DNA of 64,000 nt from Sneathiella chungangensis (GTDB taxonomy: Bacteria; Pseudomonadota; Alphaproteobacteria; Sneathiellales; Sneathiellaceae), in NCBI RefSeq assembly GCF_009882935.1, contig NZ_WTVA01000001.1, positions 882,238-946,237 on the forward strand, given 5' to 3'. Both the position numbers and the translations under genes were made by a program. Under the pieces are notes generated by a model. That model made no database searches. It was not told the origin of the DNA and saw nothing but the letters and a program-made list of their open reading frames with translations. The first letter of the stretch is position 1. Every line of letters begins with the position of its first letter. Below are positions 41,064 through 50,545 of the stretch, in pieces.

Positions 41064-43145
41064 ATGACAAATACCGCCGCCCCCGAGATCCGCGCTTCCG
41101 CCTGCCCGCACGACTGTCCGTCGACCTGCGCACTGGAAATCGAGCGGTTGAACAGCCGGCAAATCGGGCGCGTACGGGGGGCCGAGAACAACAGCTATAC
41201 CGCCGGCGTCATCTGCGCAAAAGTCGCCCGCTATGCCGAGAGGACCCATCATCCGGACAGGCTGATGCATCCCATGCGGCGCATCGGCGAGAAAGGCTCG
41301 GGCGCGTGGCAGCAGATCAGCTGGGATGATGCCCTCGACGAGGTGGCCGAGGCCTTTCTCAAGCGCGAGGCGCAATATGGCAGCGAGACCATCTGGCCCT
41401 ATTACTACGCCGGGACGATGGGTCTCGTGCAGCGCGACGGGATCAACCGGCTTCGTCACGTGAAGAAATATTCCGAACAGAAACTGACCATCTGCACGAC
41501 GCTTGCGCGCGGCGGCTGGATGGCCGGAACCGGATCCCTGCATGGCCCGGACCCGCGCGAGATGGCAAAATCGGACCTTGTCGTCATCTGGGGCACCAAC
41601 GCCGTGCATACCCAGGTGAATGTGATGACCCATGCGACGCGCGCGCGCAAGGACCGCAGCGCCAAGATCGTCGTCATCGACACCTATCGCAACGCGACGG
41701 CGCAAACCGCCGATCTGCATCTTTGCGTCAATCCGGGCACCGACGGAGCGCTCGCCTGCGCCGTTATGCATGTCCTCTTCAAGGAGGGGATGGCGGACCG
41801 CGCCTATATGGAGAAATTCACGAAAGGCTGGAAGGAGCTGGAAGCGCATCTTCAGGACAAGACGCCGGACTGGGCCGCCGCAATCACCGGCCTGACGCCC
41901 GAGGAGATTTACGCCTTCGCCCGCCTCTACGGCCAGACAAAGAAATCCTTCCTGCGTCTCGGATACGGCTTCGCGCGGAGCCAGAACGGACCCGTCAACA
42001 TGCATGCGGCAAGCTGTCTCGCCGCCGTCACCGGCTCCTGGCAATATGAGGGCGGCGGCGCCATGCATAACAACGGCGGCATCTATCACTGGGACAAGAC
42101 CCTGATCGAGGGGCTGGATGCGATCGATCCGGCGATACGCACCCTCGACATGTCCCGTATCGGCCCGGTGCTGACCGGCGACAAGACCGATCTCGGCGAC
42201 GGGCCTCCGGTCACCGGTTTGCTCATCCAGAATACCAATCCGATGGATGTCGCGCCGGAACTTGGCAAGGTGCATGCCGGGTTCGCCCGCGACGATCTGT
42301 TCGTCTGCGTGCATGAACAGTTCATGACCGAAACGGCGAAGATGGCCGATATCCTGCTGCCGGCGACGACTTTCGTCGAGCATGACGATCTGTATCAGGC
42401 GGGCGGCCAGAGCCATATCATGATGGGACCGAAAATCATCGACCCGCTCGGGGAGTGCCGCTCCAACCATGGGGTGATCTCGGGACTTGCGAAACGCCTC
42501 GGCGCGGAGCATCGCGGCTTTGACATGACGGCGATGGAGATGATCGACGAGACGCTTAAAGTCTCCGGCTGGCCCGATGCCGAGACGCTGACGGAGAAAA
42601 AATGGCACGACTGCATGATCGATTTCGACAGCGCCCATTATCTCAACGGCTTCGCCCATAGCGATCGCAAATTCCATTTCACGCCGGACTGGTCGAAAAT
42701 CGGTGCCGATTATGAAGGAATGCCGGCCCTTCCCGATCATTGGGAGGCCATCTTTGTCGCCGACGCGGAGCATCCCTTCCGGATGGTGACCGCGCCCGCG
42801 CGCAATTTCCTCAACACCAGCTTCACGGCGACGCCGACGTCGCTGAAACGGGAAAAACGCCCGACGGTCAAGATACACAGCCAGGACGCCGCCGCCATCG
42901 GCACGGAGGATGGCGCCATTGTGCGGATCGGCAACAGGCTTGGCTCCCTCCTGATCCATGCCGAGATTTTCGACGGGCTCAATCCGGGAACGGTGATCGT
43001 CGAGAGCGTCTGGCCCGGAAAATTCTTTATCGAGAAGGTCGGGATCAATCTGCTGGTCAGCGCGAAGGCGCCGAAGCCGAACGGCGGCGCGGCGTTTCAT
43101 GACACGGCTGTCTGGATACGGCCCGAGGCGGACGCGTCAGATTAA
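41064..43145 (+). CDS. Molybdopterin-dependent oxidoreductase, DMSO reductase family
   Basis: A 693-aa enzyme with a bis-molybdopterin guanine dinucleotide cofactor. The N-terminal CPHDCPSTC supplies three cysteines of a [4Fe-4S] cluster, with the fourth in GVICAK near residue 54. Molybdopterin-binding stretches LVVIWGTNAVHTQ, LLIQNTNPMD and TATPTSLKREKRPTVKIHSQ lie in order. The last 120 residues form the dinucleotide-binding domain. No twin-arginine signal is present, so it should be cytoplasmic. No electron-transfer subunit or maturation gene is near, and the substrate is unknown; it resembles formate-dehydrogenase-like proteins of unassigned role. Confidence 0.87.
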   Translation: MTNTAAPEIRASACPHDCPSTCALEIERLNSRQIGRVRGAENNSYTAGVICAKVARYAERTHHPDRLMHPMRRIGEKGSGAWQQISWDDALDEVAEAFLKREAQYGSETIWPYYYAGTMGLVQRDGINRLRHVKKYSEQKLTICTTLARGGWMAGTGSLHGPDPREMAKSDLVVIWGTNAVHTQVNVMTHATRARKDRSAKIVVIDTYRNATAQTADLHLCVNPGTDGALACAVMHVLFKEGMADRAYMEKFTKGWKELEAHLQDKTPDWAAAITGLTPEEIYAFARLYGQTKKSFLRLGYGFARSQNGPVNMHAASCLAAVTGSWQYEGGGAMHNNGGIYHWDKTLIEGLDAIDPAIRTLDMSRIGPVLTGDKTDLGDGPPVTGLLIQNTNPMDVAPELGKVHAGFARDDLFVCVHEQFMTETAKMADILLPATTFVEHDDLYQAGGQSHIMMGPKIIDPLGECRSNHGVISGLAKRLGAEHRGFDMTAMEMIDETLKVSGWPDAETLTEKKWHDCMIDFDSAHYLNGFAHSDRKFHFTPDWSKIGADYEGMPALPDHWEAIFVADAEHPFRMVTAPARNFLNTSFTATPTSLKREKRPTVKIHSQDAAAIGTEDGAIVRIGNRLGSLLIHAEIFDGLNPGTVIVESVWPGKFFIEKVGINLLVSAKAPKPNGGAAFHDTAVWIRPEADASD

Positions 43146-43571
43146 TCCGAGAGAGCGAAGCTCCGCCGCCATTTCCTCAGAAAGCTCGCCCTCGCTGTCG
43201 TCATCGGACTTGCTCTCCTCGACAATATCACGCAGATCGCGCGGGGCGTCGTCCGCTTCCAGATAGCGCCAGCCCTGATGCGGGGCACGCGGGAAAAGCT
43301 CCGTTTCGATAAGCTCCGAATCCAGCATCAGGCCGCATTTCTCGCCTTCGGTATCGTAGAGCCGCTCAAGGCCGAGGACGCGCTGGCGCGCCGCGATATG
43401 CCCCTTGATGATCCAGTAGACGGATCCACCGTCGAGAAGTTCATCCTCGCGGGTCGGCCGTTGCTTCGTTACATGACACAGCGGTCCGGCAATCAGCCGT
43501 CGAGACTGGTTGGCGCGAAGCTGATCGACCGACGTGATGCCGACGCTGACGATTAGGAGATGTACTGACAT
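43137..43571 (-). CDS. DUF1489 family protein
   Basis: A 144-aa protein of the DUF1489 family, nearly restricted to Alphaproteobacteria. Family features are SVHLLIVSVGITSVDQL at the N-terminus, a TKQRPTREDELLDGGSVYWIIKG block, and PHQGWRYLEADDAPRDL. No catalytic motif is known. Its 3' end overlaps that of the convergent oxidoreductase by 9 bases. It is probably a cytoplasmic housekeeping protein. Confidence 0.88.
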   Translation of the reverse strand: MSVHLLIVSVGITSVDQLRANQSRRLIAGPLCHVTKQRPTREDELLDGGSVYWIIKGHIAARQRVLGLERLYDTEGEKCGLMLDSELIETELFPRAPHQGWRYLEADDAPRDLRDIVEESKSDDDSEGELSEEMAAELRSLGLI

Positions 43572-43616
43572 GCCTCTTAAATACCCCGAAACCGCCCCGT
43601 TTGTCCAGCAAGGGAA

Positions 43617-44522
43617 CTAGCCGAGCTTTCCCTTGAGGGCTCTGGCGACACTGGAAACCGGCGCGCGGTCAAGAAAATCGGAAATGAACCAGGCCGTGGT
43701 GACGAGTTTCTTGAGGTCGATCCCGCTGTCGATGCCCATGCCGTCGAGCATATAGACCACATCCTCCGTCGCCACATTGCCCGTTGCGCCCGGCGCATAA
43801 GGACAGCCGCCGAGACCGGCAACGGAGCTGTCGAGCTTGGAGATGCCCATTTCCAGCGCCGCCAGATAGTTCGCCAGCGCCTGGCCGTAGGTATCGTGAA
43901 AATGCACGCCGATCACCTCGAGCGGGATGACATTGGCGACCGCCTCGATCACTTTCTTGGTGCGGATCGGCGTCCCCACTCCGATGGTGTCGGCGATGGA
44001 AACCTCGTAAGCGCCCATGTCATACAGCTTCTTTGACACATCGGCGACAGCCTCGGGCGTGATCTCCTCGTCGAACGGGCTTCCAAGCGCGCAGGAAACA
44101 CTCGCCCGATAGGGAATGCCTGCGGCCTTTGCCGCTTCCGTCACCGGCGCGAACCGCTCCAGGCTTTCGGCAATGGAGCAATTGATGTTGCGCTGATTGA
44201 ATTTTTCGGACGCCGCGCTGAAAATTTCGATCTCATCGGCGCCGGAGGCGACGGCGCCTTCATATCCCTTCATATTGGGTGTCAGAACCGCATAGGTCAC
44301 GTCGTCCCGGCGCGAGATTTTTTCCATCACCTCGGCGGTGTCCGCCATCTGCGGCACCCATTTCGGCGAGACGAAACTGCCGGTCTCGATGGCCTTGACG
44401 CCGGCATCGACCAGCCGCTCGATCAGTTCGACCTTGATCCCCGCGGGGACCATCTGCTTCTCATTCTGCAGGCCGTCCCGCGCGCCCACTTCGAAAATTC
44501 GTACCTTTGACGGAAGCGTCAT
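43617..44522 (-). CDS. Hydroxymethylglutaryl-CoA lyase
   Basis: A 301-aa enzyme cleaving HMG-CoA to acetyl-CoA and acetoacetate, the last step of leucine breakdown. The N-terminal VFEVGARDGLQNEK-type metal-binding stretch (IFEVGARDGLQNEKQMVP) and the HMG-lyase signature GCPYAPGATGNVATED, with its reactive cysteine, are present. It overlaps the stop of the methylcrotonyl-CoA carboxylase alpha gene by four bases, so the two are translationally coupled. Confidence 0.95.
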   Translation of the reverse strand: MTLPSKVRIFEVGARDGLQNEKQMVPAGIKVELIERLVDAGVKAIETGSFVSPKWVPQMADTAEVMEKISRRDDVTYAVLTPNMKGYEGAVASGADEIEIFSAASEKFNQRNINCSIAESLERFAPVTEAAKAAGIPYRASVSCALGSPFDEEITPEAVADVSKKLYDMGAYEVSIADTIGVGTPIRTKKVIEAVANVIPLEVIGVHFHDTYGQALANYLAALEMGISKLDSSVAGLGGCPYAPGATGNVATEDVVYMLDGMGIDSGIDLKKLVTTAWFISDFLDRAPVSSVARALKGKLG

Positions 44523-46540
44523 GCTGTCTCCTCGCTTTCAAGGCGGACGAGCACGGTTCCCTCATCCACCTGATCTCCAACTTCGAAAAATACGTCCTCG
44601 ATAATACCATCCTTGAAGGCTGTCAACGTATGCTCCATTTTCATCGCCTCCAATACAACCAGGGGGTCACCCTTGCTCACCCGCGTCCCCGCATTGGCGA
44701 AAATCTGGATCAGCTTGCCCGGCATCGGTGCCGTGATCGCGCCCGCGCCGCCCTCGGCGCTATCGGCATCGAAATCATCGACGACGCGAGCGATCTCGAC
44801 CTGACGTCCGGTGGTCATGACAATGATCTTGGCGCCCTGGGTGACGACGGCGGCGTCGATTTTATGCCCATTCAGATCAGCGTGGAGGCTCCCGTCCGCC
44901 GCCAGCTCGGCATGAACATGCAGCGGGACTTCGGGCAGTTCAAGCAGAAATCCGCCTTTTTCATAGACAACATGAACCGTTATTTCCGACCCGTCCACCT
45001 CGAACTTGAAATCGTCATGGCCGGTATCATTGGGGCGCCAGGCCGTAAGGTCATCCCAGGGCGAATAGGGATCATTCGTCGCGGCGCGGGCAGCCTTGTG
45101 ACCCTTCTCGCGCTCCAGCAGCAGATGCGCGACGGCAAGCGCCATCTCCTCTTCTGTCGGGGCAAGCGGTCCGGGCACCAGATCGGCCTTGAAACGCTCG
45201 ATGAAGCCGGTATCCAGATCCTTCGCCGCAAAAGACGGATGGCCGGCGATATTGCCAAGGAACGCCAGGTTCGTCGCGACGCCCGCCACCTGATAGTCAT
45301 CCAGGGAGGCGCTCAGTTTCTGAAGCGCCATGTCCCGCGTCTCGTCCCAGACGATCAGCTTGGCGATCATCGGATCATAAAACGGCGTCACCGTGTCACC
45401 TTCGCGCACGCCGGTATCAATCCGGACGCCGTCCGCTTCCCGGGGCGGCCGCAACCGAAGAAGTTGCCCCGTCGCGGGCAGGAAGTCATTCGCCGGGTCT
45501 TCCGCATAGAGCCGCACCTCGAACGCATGGCCGGAGATGGAAAGATCTTCCTGAGTGCAGGGGAGCTCTCCTCCCGCCGCGACTCGCAGCTGCCATTCCA
45601 CGAGATCCTGCCCGGTGATCATCTCGGTCACCGGATGCTCCACCTGAAGGCGGGTATTCATTTCCATGAAATAGAACGCATCTTCCTTGAGCCCGTTGGA
45701 GACATCGGCGATAAACTCGATGGTGCCCGCACCGACATAGCCAATCGCCTTTGCCGCCGCCACGGCCGCCGCGCCCATGGCCTCGCGCATCGCCACCGGC
45801 ATATCCGGCGCCGGCGCTTCCTCGATCACCTTCTGGTGCCGCCGCTGGAGGGAGCAGTCCCGCTCGAACAGATGCACGGCGTTGCCATGGGTATCAGCGA
45901 ATACCTGGATCTCGATATGGCGCGGCTTGGTGAGGAATTTCTCGATCAGGACACGCGCATCTCCGAAGGCCGACTGCCCTTCCCGCTGGGCGGAGGCCAG
46001 CGCCGCCGGGAATTCTTTTGCGGAATGGACACTCCGCATGCCCTTGCCGCCGCCGCCCGCGACCGCCTTGATCAGGACGGGATAACCGATTTTCTCCGCC
46101 TCCGCCGCCAGCAGGTCCGGATCCTGATCCTCCCCGTGATACCCCGGCACGACCGGCACGCCCGCCTTGACCATCAGGGCTTTCGCCGCGTCTTTCAGCC
46201 CCATGGCGCGAATCGCGTCCGCGGGCGGGCCGATAAAGACGATGCCGGCTTTTGCGCATTTCTCGGCAAATCCCGCATTCTCCGACAGGAAGCCATAGCC
46301 CGGATGGATCGCCTCCGCTCCCGTCCGCCGCACGACCTCAAGGATCGTGTCCGCCTTCAGGTAGCTTGCCGAAACTTCCGGCGGGCCGATCAGGACAGCC
46401 TCATCCGCCATCTGGACATGGCGGGCGTTGGCGTCCGCCTCGGAATAAACGGCAACCGTCCGGACGCCCAGCTTCGCCGCCGTGGCCATGACCCGACAGG
46501 CAATCTCTCCGCGATTAGCGATAAGTATCTTTTTAAACAC
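44519..46540 (-). CDS. Methylcrotonyl-CoA carboxylase alpha (biotin) subunit
   Basis: A 673-aa biotin-containing subunit. The biotin carboxylase part (about 1-445) has the ATP-grasp loop AVAGGGGKGMR and MEMNTRLQVEHPVTE. A BT linker region follows, and the biotinyl domain ends the protein with EAMKMEHT, biotin-accepting Lys634. It is assigned to methylcrotonyl-CoA rather than acetyl- or propionyl-CoA because the beta subunit, a hydratase and HMG-CoA lyase flank it in a leucine-degradation order. The gap to the hydratase gene is 22 bases. Confidence 0.92.
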   Translation of the reverse strand: MFKKILIANRGEIACRVMATAAKLGVRTVAVYSEADANARHVQMADEAVLIGPPEVSASYLKADTILEVVRRTGAEAIHPGYGFLSENAGFAEKCAKAGIVFIGPPADAIRAMGLKDAAKALMVKAGVPVVPGYHGEDQDPDLLAAEAEKIGYPVLIKAVAGGGGKGMRSVHSAKEFPAALASAQREGQSAFGDARVLIEKFLTKPRHIEIQVFADTHGNAVHLFERDCSLQRRHQKVIEEAPAPDMPVAMREAMGAAAVAAAKAIGYVGAGTIEFIADVSNGLKEDAFYFMEMNTRLQVEHPVTEMITGQDLVEWQLRVAAGGELPCTQEDLSISGHAFEVRLYAEDPANDFLPATGQLLRLRPPREADGVRIDTGVREGDTVTPFYDPMIAKLIVWDETRDMALQKLSASLDDYQVAGVATNLAFLGNIAGHPSFAAKDLDTGFIERFKADLVPGPLAPTEEEMALAVAHLLLEREKGHKAARAATNDPYSPWDDLTAWRPNDTGHDDFKFEVDGSEITVHVVYEKGGFLLELPEVPLHVHAELAADGSLHADLNGHKIDAAVVTQGAKIIVMTTGRQVEIARVVDDFDADSAEGGAGAITAPMPGKLIQIFANAGTRVSKGDPLVVLEAMKMEHTLTAFKDGIIEDVFFEVGDQVDEGTVLVRLESEETA

Positions 46541-46562
46541 CGGTTAAATTTCCTATATCAGG

Positions 46563-47357
46563 TTAAATAATATGCCAATTGGGCTTGCGCTTGTCGAGGA
46601 ACGCCTGAACGCCCTCCTTCCCTTCGTCGGTCGCCCGCCGGGCGGCAATCCGTTCGGCTGTCTCCTCGATAACATCCTGATCGATGGGACGATCGGAGAC
46701 CGTATAGATGAGGTCCTTGGAATCGGCCATGGCGCCCGGCGCATTCTTCATGATCTGGTCAATCAGGCGGTCCCGCGCCTCCGCCAGGTGGCTCACATCC
46801 TCAACCACGTCATGCAGCAGGCCGAGGCGATGGGCCTCCGTCGCGTCAAAGACCTCCGCCGTCAGGAAATACCGGCGGCAGGCACGGACGCCGATCGCCT
46901 CCACCACATAGGGGGAGATGACAGCCGGAAGGAGCCCGAGCTTCACCTCGGAAAGGCAGAACTTCGCTGATTTCACGCCGATTGCGATATCGCAGGCCGC
47001 GACCAGACCGAGCCCCCCGCCATAGGCCGCGCCCTGAACCAGCGCGATGGTCGGCTTCGGGATCGCATGAAGGTTTTTCAGCATCCTCCCCAGGACAATG
47101 CTGTCTTCGCGGTTATCCTCCTCGGTGAAATGCGCGGCGCGTTTCATCCAGTTGAGATCCGCCCCGGCGCAAAAGCTTTTTCCGGCGGCGGCGACCACGA
47201 CGGCGCGGACACCATCCTGATGGCCGACATCCTCGAACATGTCGCCAAGACGCTCGATCAGCTCCTCATCGAAGGCATTATGCACCTCCGGCCGGTTAAG
47301 CGTAATGGTCGCGATGCCGTCGGTCGAGAAATGCAATACCGCTGATTCTTCACTCAT
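46563..47357 (-). CDS. Methylglutaconyl-CoA hydratase (enoyl-CoA hydratase family)
   Basis: A 264-aa crotonase-fold protein. The acyl-CoA oxyanion pieces are KSFCAGADLNWMKR (around 68-81) and QGAAYGGGLGLVAACDIA. Position between the two methylcrotonyl-CoA carboxylase genes implies hydration of 3-methylglutaconyl-CoA to HMG-CoA; an isohexenylglutaconyl-type role is a weaker alternative. It begins 9 bases after the beta subunit stop. Confidence 0.88.
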   Translation of the reverse strand: MSEESAVLHFSTDGIATITLNRPEVHNAFDEELIERLGDMFEDVGHQDGVRAVVVAAAGKSFCAGADLNWMKRAAHFTEEDNREDSIVLGRMLKNLHAIPKPTIALVQGAAYGGGLGLVAACDIAIGVKSAKFCLSEVKLGLLPAVISPYVVEAIGVRACRRYFLTAEVFDATEAHRLGLLHDVVEDVSHLAEARDRLIDQIMKNAPGAMADSKDLIYTVSDRPIDQDVIEETAERIAARRATDEGKEGVQAFLDKRKPNWHII

Positions 47358-47366
47358 AAAACTCTC

Positions 47367-48974
47367 CTACATTCTAAAGAGGCCGAATTTTGTCGGCTCG
47401 ATGGGGGCGTTGAGGGAGGCCGAAATGCCAAGGCCCAGAACCATCCGGCTTTCCGCCGGATCGACAATACCATCATCCCAGATGCGCGCGCTCGCAAAAT
47501 AGGGATGCCCCTCCTTTTCGTACTGCGCTTCTACCGGCGCCTTGAAGGCGGCTTCCTCCTCCGCGCTCCAGGTTTCGCCACGCGCTTCCATGCCGTCGCG
47601 CTTGACGGTGGCGAGCACGGCGGCGGCCTGCTGCCCGCCCATAACGGAAATGCGCGCGTTCGGCCACATCCAGAGAAGGCGCGGGCTATAGGCGCGGCCG
47701 CACATGCCATAGTTACCCGCCCCGAAGGAGCCGCCGAAAATCATCGTGAATTTCGGCACCTTGGCCGTGGCGACCGCCGTCACGAGCTTGGCGCCGTCCT
47801 TGGCGATACCGCCTGATTCATATTTCTGCCCGACCATGAAGCCGGTAATATTCTGCAAGAAGACAAGCGGGATATTCCGCTGGCAGCAAAGCTCGATAAA
47901 ATGCGCGCCTTTAACGGCGGATTCCGAAAAGAGGATGCCGTTGTTTGCCACGATACCGACCGGATAGCCATGGATATGGGCAAAACCCGTGACCAGGGTC
48001 GTTCCGTAATTTTTCTTGAACTCCTCGAACTCGGAGCCATCGACGACGCGGGCGATAATCTCCCTCACATCGAAGGGCGTGCGCATATCCTTCGGGATCA
48101 GACCATAAATTTCCTTCGGATCGTAAAGCGGCGGCCTGGGGCTGCGAACCTCAAGCGGCATGGGTTTCGGACGATTGAAACCCGCCACGCAGCTTCGGGC
48201 AATCTGCAACGCATGCAGGTCATTTTCGGCCATATGGTCAGTGACGCCGGAAATGCGGGAATGAACCTCCGCCCCGCCCAGATCCTCCGCCGAGACAACT
48301 TCGCCGGTTGCCGCCTTCACCAGCGGCGGACCGGCAAGGAAGATGGTGCCCTGATTGCGGACGATAATGCTTTCATCGCACATCGCCGGAACATAGGCGC
48401 CGCCGGCAGTGCAGGAGCCCATCACCACGGCAATCTGCGGAATGCCAAGCGCCGACATATTTGCCTGATTGTAGAAGATGCGGCCAAAATGCTCACGGTC
48501 TGGGAAAACATCCTGCTGGTTGGGAAGGTTCGCCCCGCCGGAATCCACAAGATAAATGCAGGGAAGATTGTTTTGCAGCGCCACTTCCTGCGCCCGGAGG
48601 TGCTTCTTCACCGTCAGCGGATAATAGGTCCCGCCCTTTACCGTCGCATCATTGCAGACCACGACGCATTCGCGGCCCTCGATGCGTCCAATCCCGGTAA
48701 TCACGCTGGCGGAATGGATATCGCCGCCATACATGTCCCAGGCCGCCATCTGGCTGAATTCCAGAAAGGGTGAACCGGGATCAAGGAGCTTGCGCACCCG
48801 TTCGCGCGGGAGCAGTTTGCCGCGTGAGAGATGTTTCTCGCGCGCGCGTTCGCCGCCGCCCTGCTTGACGATGGCGACCTTTTCCTTCAGATCCTCAACC
48901 AGCCCCGCCATATGCGCGGCATTGGCCTTGAAGTCATCACTCCGGGTGTTGAGACTGCTTTTCAATACGGACAT
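47367..48974 (-). CDS. Methylcrotonyl-CoA carboxylase beta (carboxyltransferase) subunit
   Basis: A 535-aa carboxyltransferase with the two halves of the crotonase-like fold. Landmarks are [44 protein letters not shown] and the second-half [21 protein letters not shown] (each shown in part), all typical of the MCC/GCC beta group. It starts the operon that continues with the hydratase, MCC alpha and HMG-CoA lyase. The promoter is probably in the 105-base gap shared with the divergent SDR. Confidence 0.94.
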   Translation of the reverse strand: MSVLKSSLNTRSDDFKANAAHMAGLVEDLKEKVAIVKQGGGERAREKHLSRGKLLPRERVRKLLDPGSPFLEFSQMAAWDMYGGDIHSASVITGIGRIEGRECVVVCNDATVKGGTYYPLTVKKHLRAQEVALQNNLPCIYLVDSGGANLPNQQDVFPDREHFGRIFYNQANMSALGIPQIAVVMGSCTAGGAYVPAMCDESIIVRNQGTIFLAGPPLVKAATGEVVSAEDLGGAEVHSRISGVTDHMAENDLHALQIARSCVAGFNRPKPMPLEVRSPRPPLYDPKEIYGLIPKDMRTPFDVREIIARVVDGSEFEEFKKNYGTTLVTGFAHIHGYPVGIVANNGILFSESAVKGAHFIELCCQRNIPLVFLQNITGFMVGQKYESGGIAKDGAKLVTAVATAKVPKFTMIFGGSFGAGNYGMCGRAYSPRLLWMWPNARISVMGGQQAAAVLATVKRDGMEARGETWSAEEEAAFKAPVEAQYEKEGHPYFASARIWDDGIVDPAESRMVLGLGISASLNAPIEPTKFGLFRM

Positions 48975-49079
48975 CTAGTTCACTTTCCTTCAGAGTGCAC
49001 TTAAATCGATAGCTTGGCGAACGTCGCCCTATGTGTTACGGATTCGCTTCCAAACAAGAACCAAAAAAAGGAGCCATGA

Positions 49080-49862
49080 ATGGCCTATAATCCATTTGAC
49101 CTGACCGGGAAGGTCGCCCTCATCACAGGCGGAAACGGGGGCATTGGCCTTGGCATGGCAGACGCCATCGCCCAGGCGGGAGGCGATATTTGCATCTGGG
49201 GCACGAACGAGACCAAAAACGCGGCCGCCGTCGAAAAGCTGAAGGCCCACGGCACCCGCGTCTCCTCGCTTCTTTGCAATGTTGCGGATGAAAAGGAAGT
49301 TCAGGACTGCTTTGCCGAGACGCTGTCGCAATTTGGCCGCGTCGATGGCTGCTTTGCGAATGCGGGCGTCAGTTCGGGCAAGAAATCCTTCCTGGATATC
49401 GATGATGCGGAATGGCACCGCGTTCTCAATATCAATCTCGATGGCGTCTTTTACACCTTCCAGGCAGCGACGAAACATATGGTGGAGCGCGCCGAGAACG
49501 GGGATCCGGGCGGGCGCCTCATCGGCACAGCCAGCCTCGCGGCCATCTCCGGCGCCGCACGGAACGAACATTATGCCGCGACCAAGGGCGGCGTGATTTC
49601 CATGATCCGGGCGCTGGCGGTCGAATTCGCCGGCAAGGGCATCACGGCCAACGCCATCCTGCCCGGCTGGATCGAAACCGCGATGACGGAAAATGCCATC
49701 GCCTGGCAGAAATTTTCCGATGCGGTGAAGCCGCGCATCCCGGCGCGCCGCTGGGGCCAGCCCGAGGATTTCGGCGGCATGGCCGTCTATCTGATGTCGG
49801 ACGCCAGCGCCTATCACACGGGCGATACCATGCTGATCGACGGCGGCTATTTCCTCTTTTAG
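49080..49862 (+). CDS. SDR family oxidoreductase
   Basis: A 260-aa classical short-chain dehydrogenase. The cofactor loop TGGNGGIG follows VALI at about 16-23, NAGVSSGK holds the NAG, Ser is in GTASLAAISG, and Tyr-x3-Lys in HYAATKGG. AAAGGAG precedes the ATG. It is divergent from the methylcrotonyl-CoA carboxylase operon and may be co-regulated with it. The substrate is not predictable; a hydroxyacyl or sugar-like role is possible. Confidence 0.88.
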   Translation: MAYNPFDLTGKVALITGGNGGIGLGMADAIAQAGGDICIWGTNETKNAAAVEKLKAHGTRVSSLLCNVADEKEVQDCFAETLSQFGRVDGCFANAGVSSGKKSFLDIDDAEWHRVLNINLDGVFYTFQAATKHMVERAENGDPGGRLIGTASLAAISGAARNEHYAATKGGVISMIRALAVEFAGKGITANAILPGWIETAMTENAIAWQKFSDAVKPRIPARRWGQPEDFGGMAVYLMSDASAYHTGDTMLIDGGYFLF

Positions 49863-49930
49863 GCCGATCACAACTCCCGGCTCCGCCAGGGCGGGGCCGG
49901 AACCATCAAATTTCTGCGCCCCCATTTGCA

Positions 49931-50542
49931 TCACCAGCCCCCTCTCGTCAGCCATTCATCGAGTTGGCCAACCCGATCCGCGCCCCAGAAGCGTTCCCCA
50001 TCCACGATGAAGAAGGGCGCGCCGAAGACTTTCTTCTTGAAAACCGTCTCCTCAACCGAGGATTTGAACTCCGCCTTGATCTCGTCCGCCTGCACAGCCC
50101 CCATAAAGGCGGCGCGATCCAGACCTACTTCCTCCGCGATGTCGGCCACAATCGCGATATCGGAAATATCCTTGCCCGAGACGAAATAGGCGGCGAAAAC
50201 GTTCTTCGCAAACTCGACGGCTTTTTCCGGGTCCTCCCGCGAAATCCAGAGAAACCCGCGGGACGCGCCCAGGGTCAGCTTCGGGAAGTCCGCCGGCATG
50301 ACGAAGGGGATTTTGTGATAGCGGGCGGTGCGGTCGAAATCCATCCGCGAATAGTCCCCCTTCAGCGGATATTGCGTGAGCGGAAAGGTCTTCTCGCCCT
50401 GCATGGCAATGCCCAGCATGAAGGGATGCCAGACAACCGCGCGCCCATGCTTCTCGGCGACCGGCCCGATCACATGGCTGCCGAGATAGGCATAAGGCGA
50501 GGAAAAATCGAAATAAAAATCTATCGGGCCCGGCATCGTCAT
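49931..50542 (-). CDS. 2-hydroxychromene-2-carboxylate isomerase-like (DsbA/GST-kappa family)
   Basis: A 203-aa thioredoxin-fold protein of the HCCA isomerase/GST-kappa family. It begins IDFYFDFSSPYAYLGSHVI, where Ser in FSSPYAY replaces the cysteines of DsbA and contacts glutathione. It ends FKKKVFGAPFFIVDGERFWGADRV. Such proteins isomerise aromatic ring-cleavage products, but some act as glutathione transferases in acyl-CoA settings. It starts 3 bases after the acyl-CoA dehydrogenase stop, so it belongs to the thiolase/dehydrogenase operon. Confidence 0.87.
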   Translation of the reverse strand: MTMPGPIDFYFDFSSPYAYLGSHVIGPVAEKHGRAVVWHPFMLGIAMQGEKTFPLTQYPLKGDYSRMDFDRTARYHKIPFVMPADFPKLTLGASRGFLWISREDPEKAVEFAKNVFAAYFVSGKDISDIAIVADIAEEVGLDRAAFMGAVQADEIKAEFKSSVEETVFKKKVFGAPFFIVDGERFWGADRVGQLDEWLTRGGW

Positions 50543-50545
50543 GCT

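Noticed and set aside
40881-43100. A 739-codon open frame on the minus strand opposite the molybdopterin oxidoreductase
   Set aside because: It mirrors the plus-strand gene, whose family motifs are clear, and has no recognisable domain except its last 46 codons, which are listed separately.
44507-46570. A 687-codon plus-strand frame opposite the methylcrotonyl-CoA carboxylase alpha gene
   Set aside because: Arg/His/Asp-rich antisense translation without family motifs; long antisense frames are common in GC-rich DNA.
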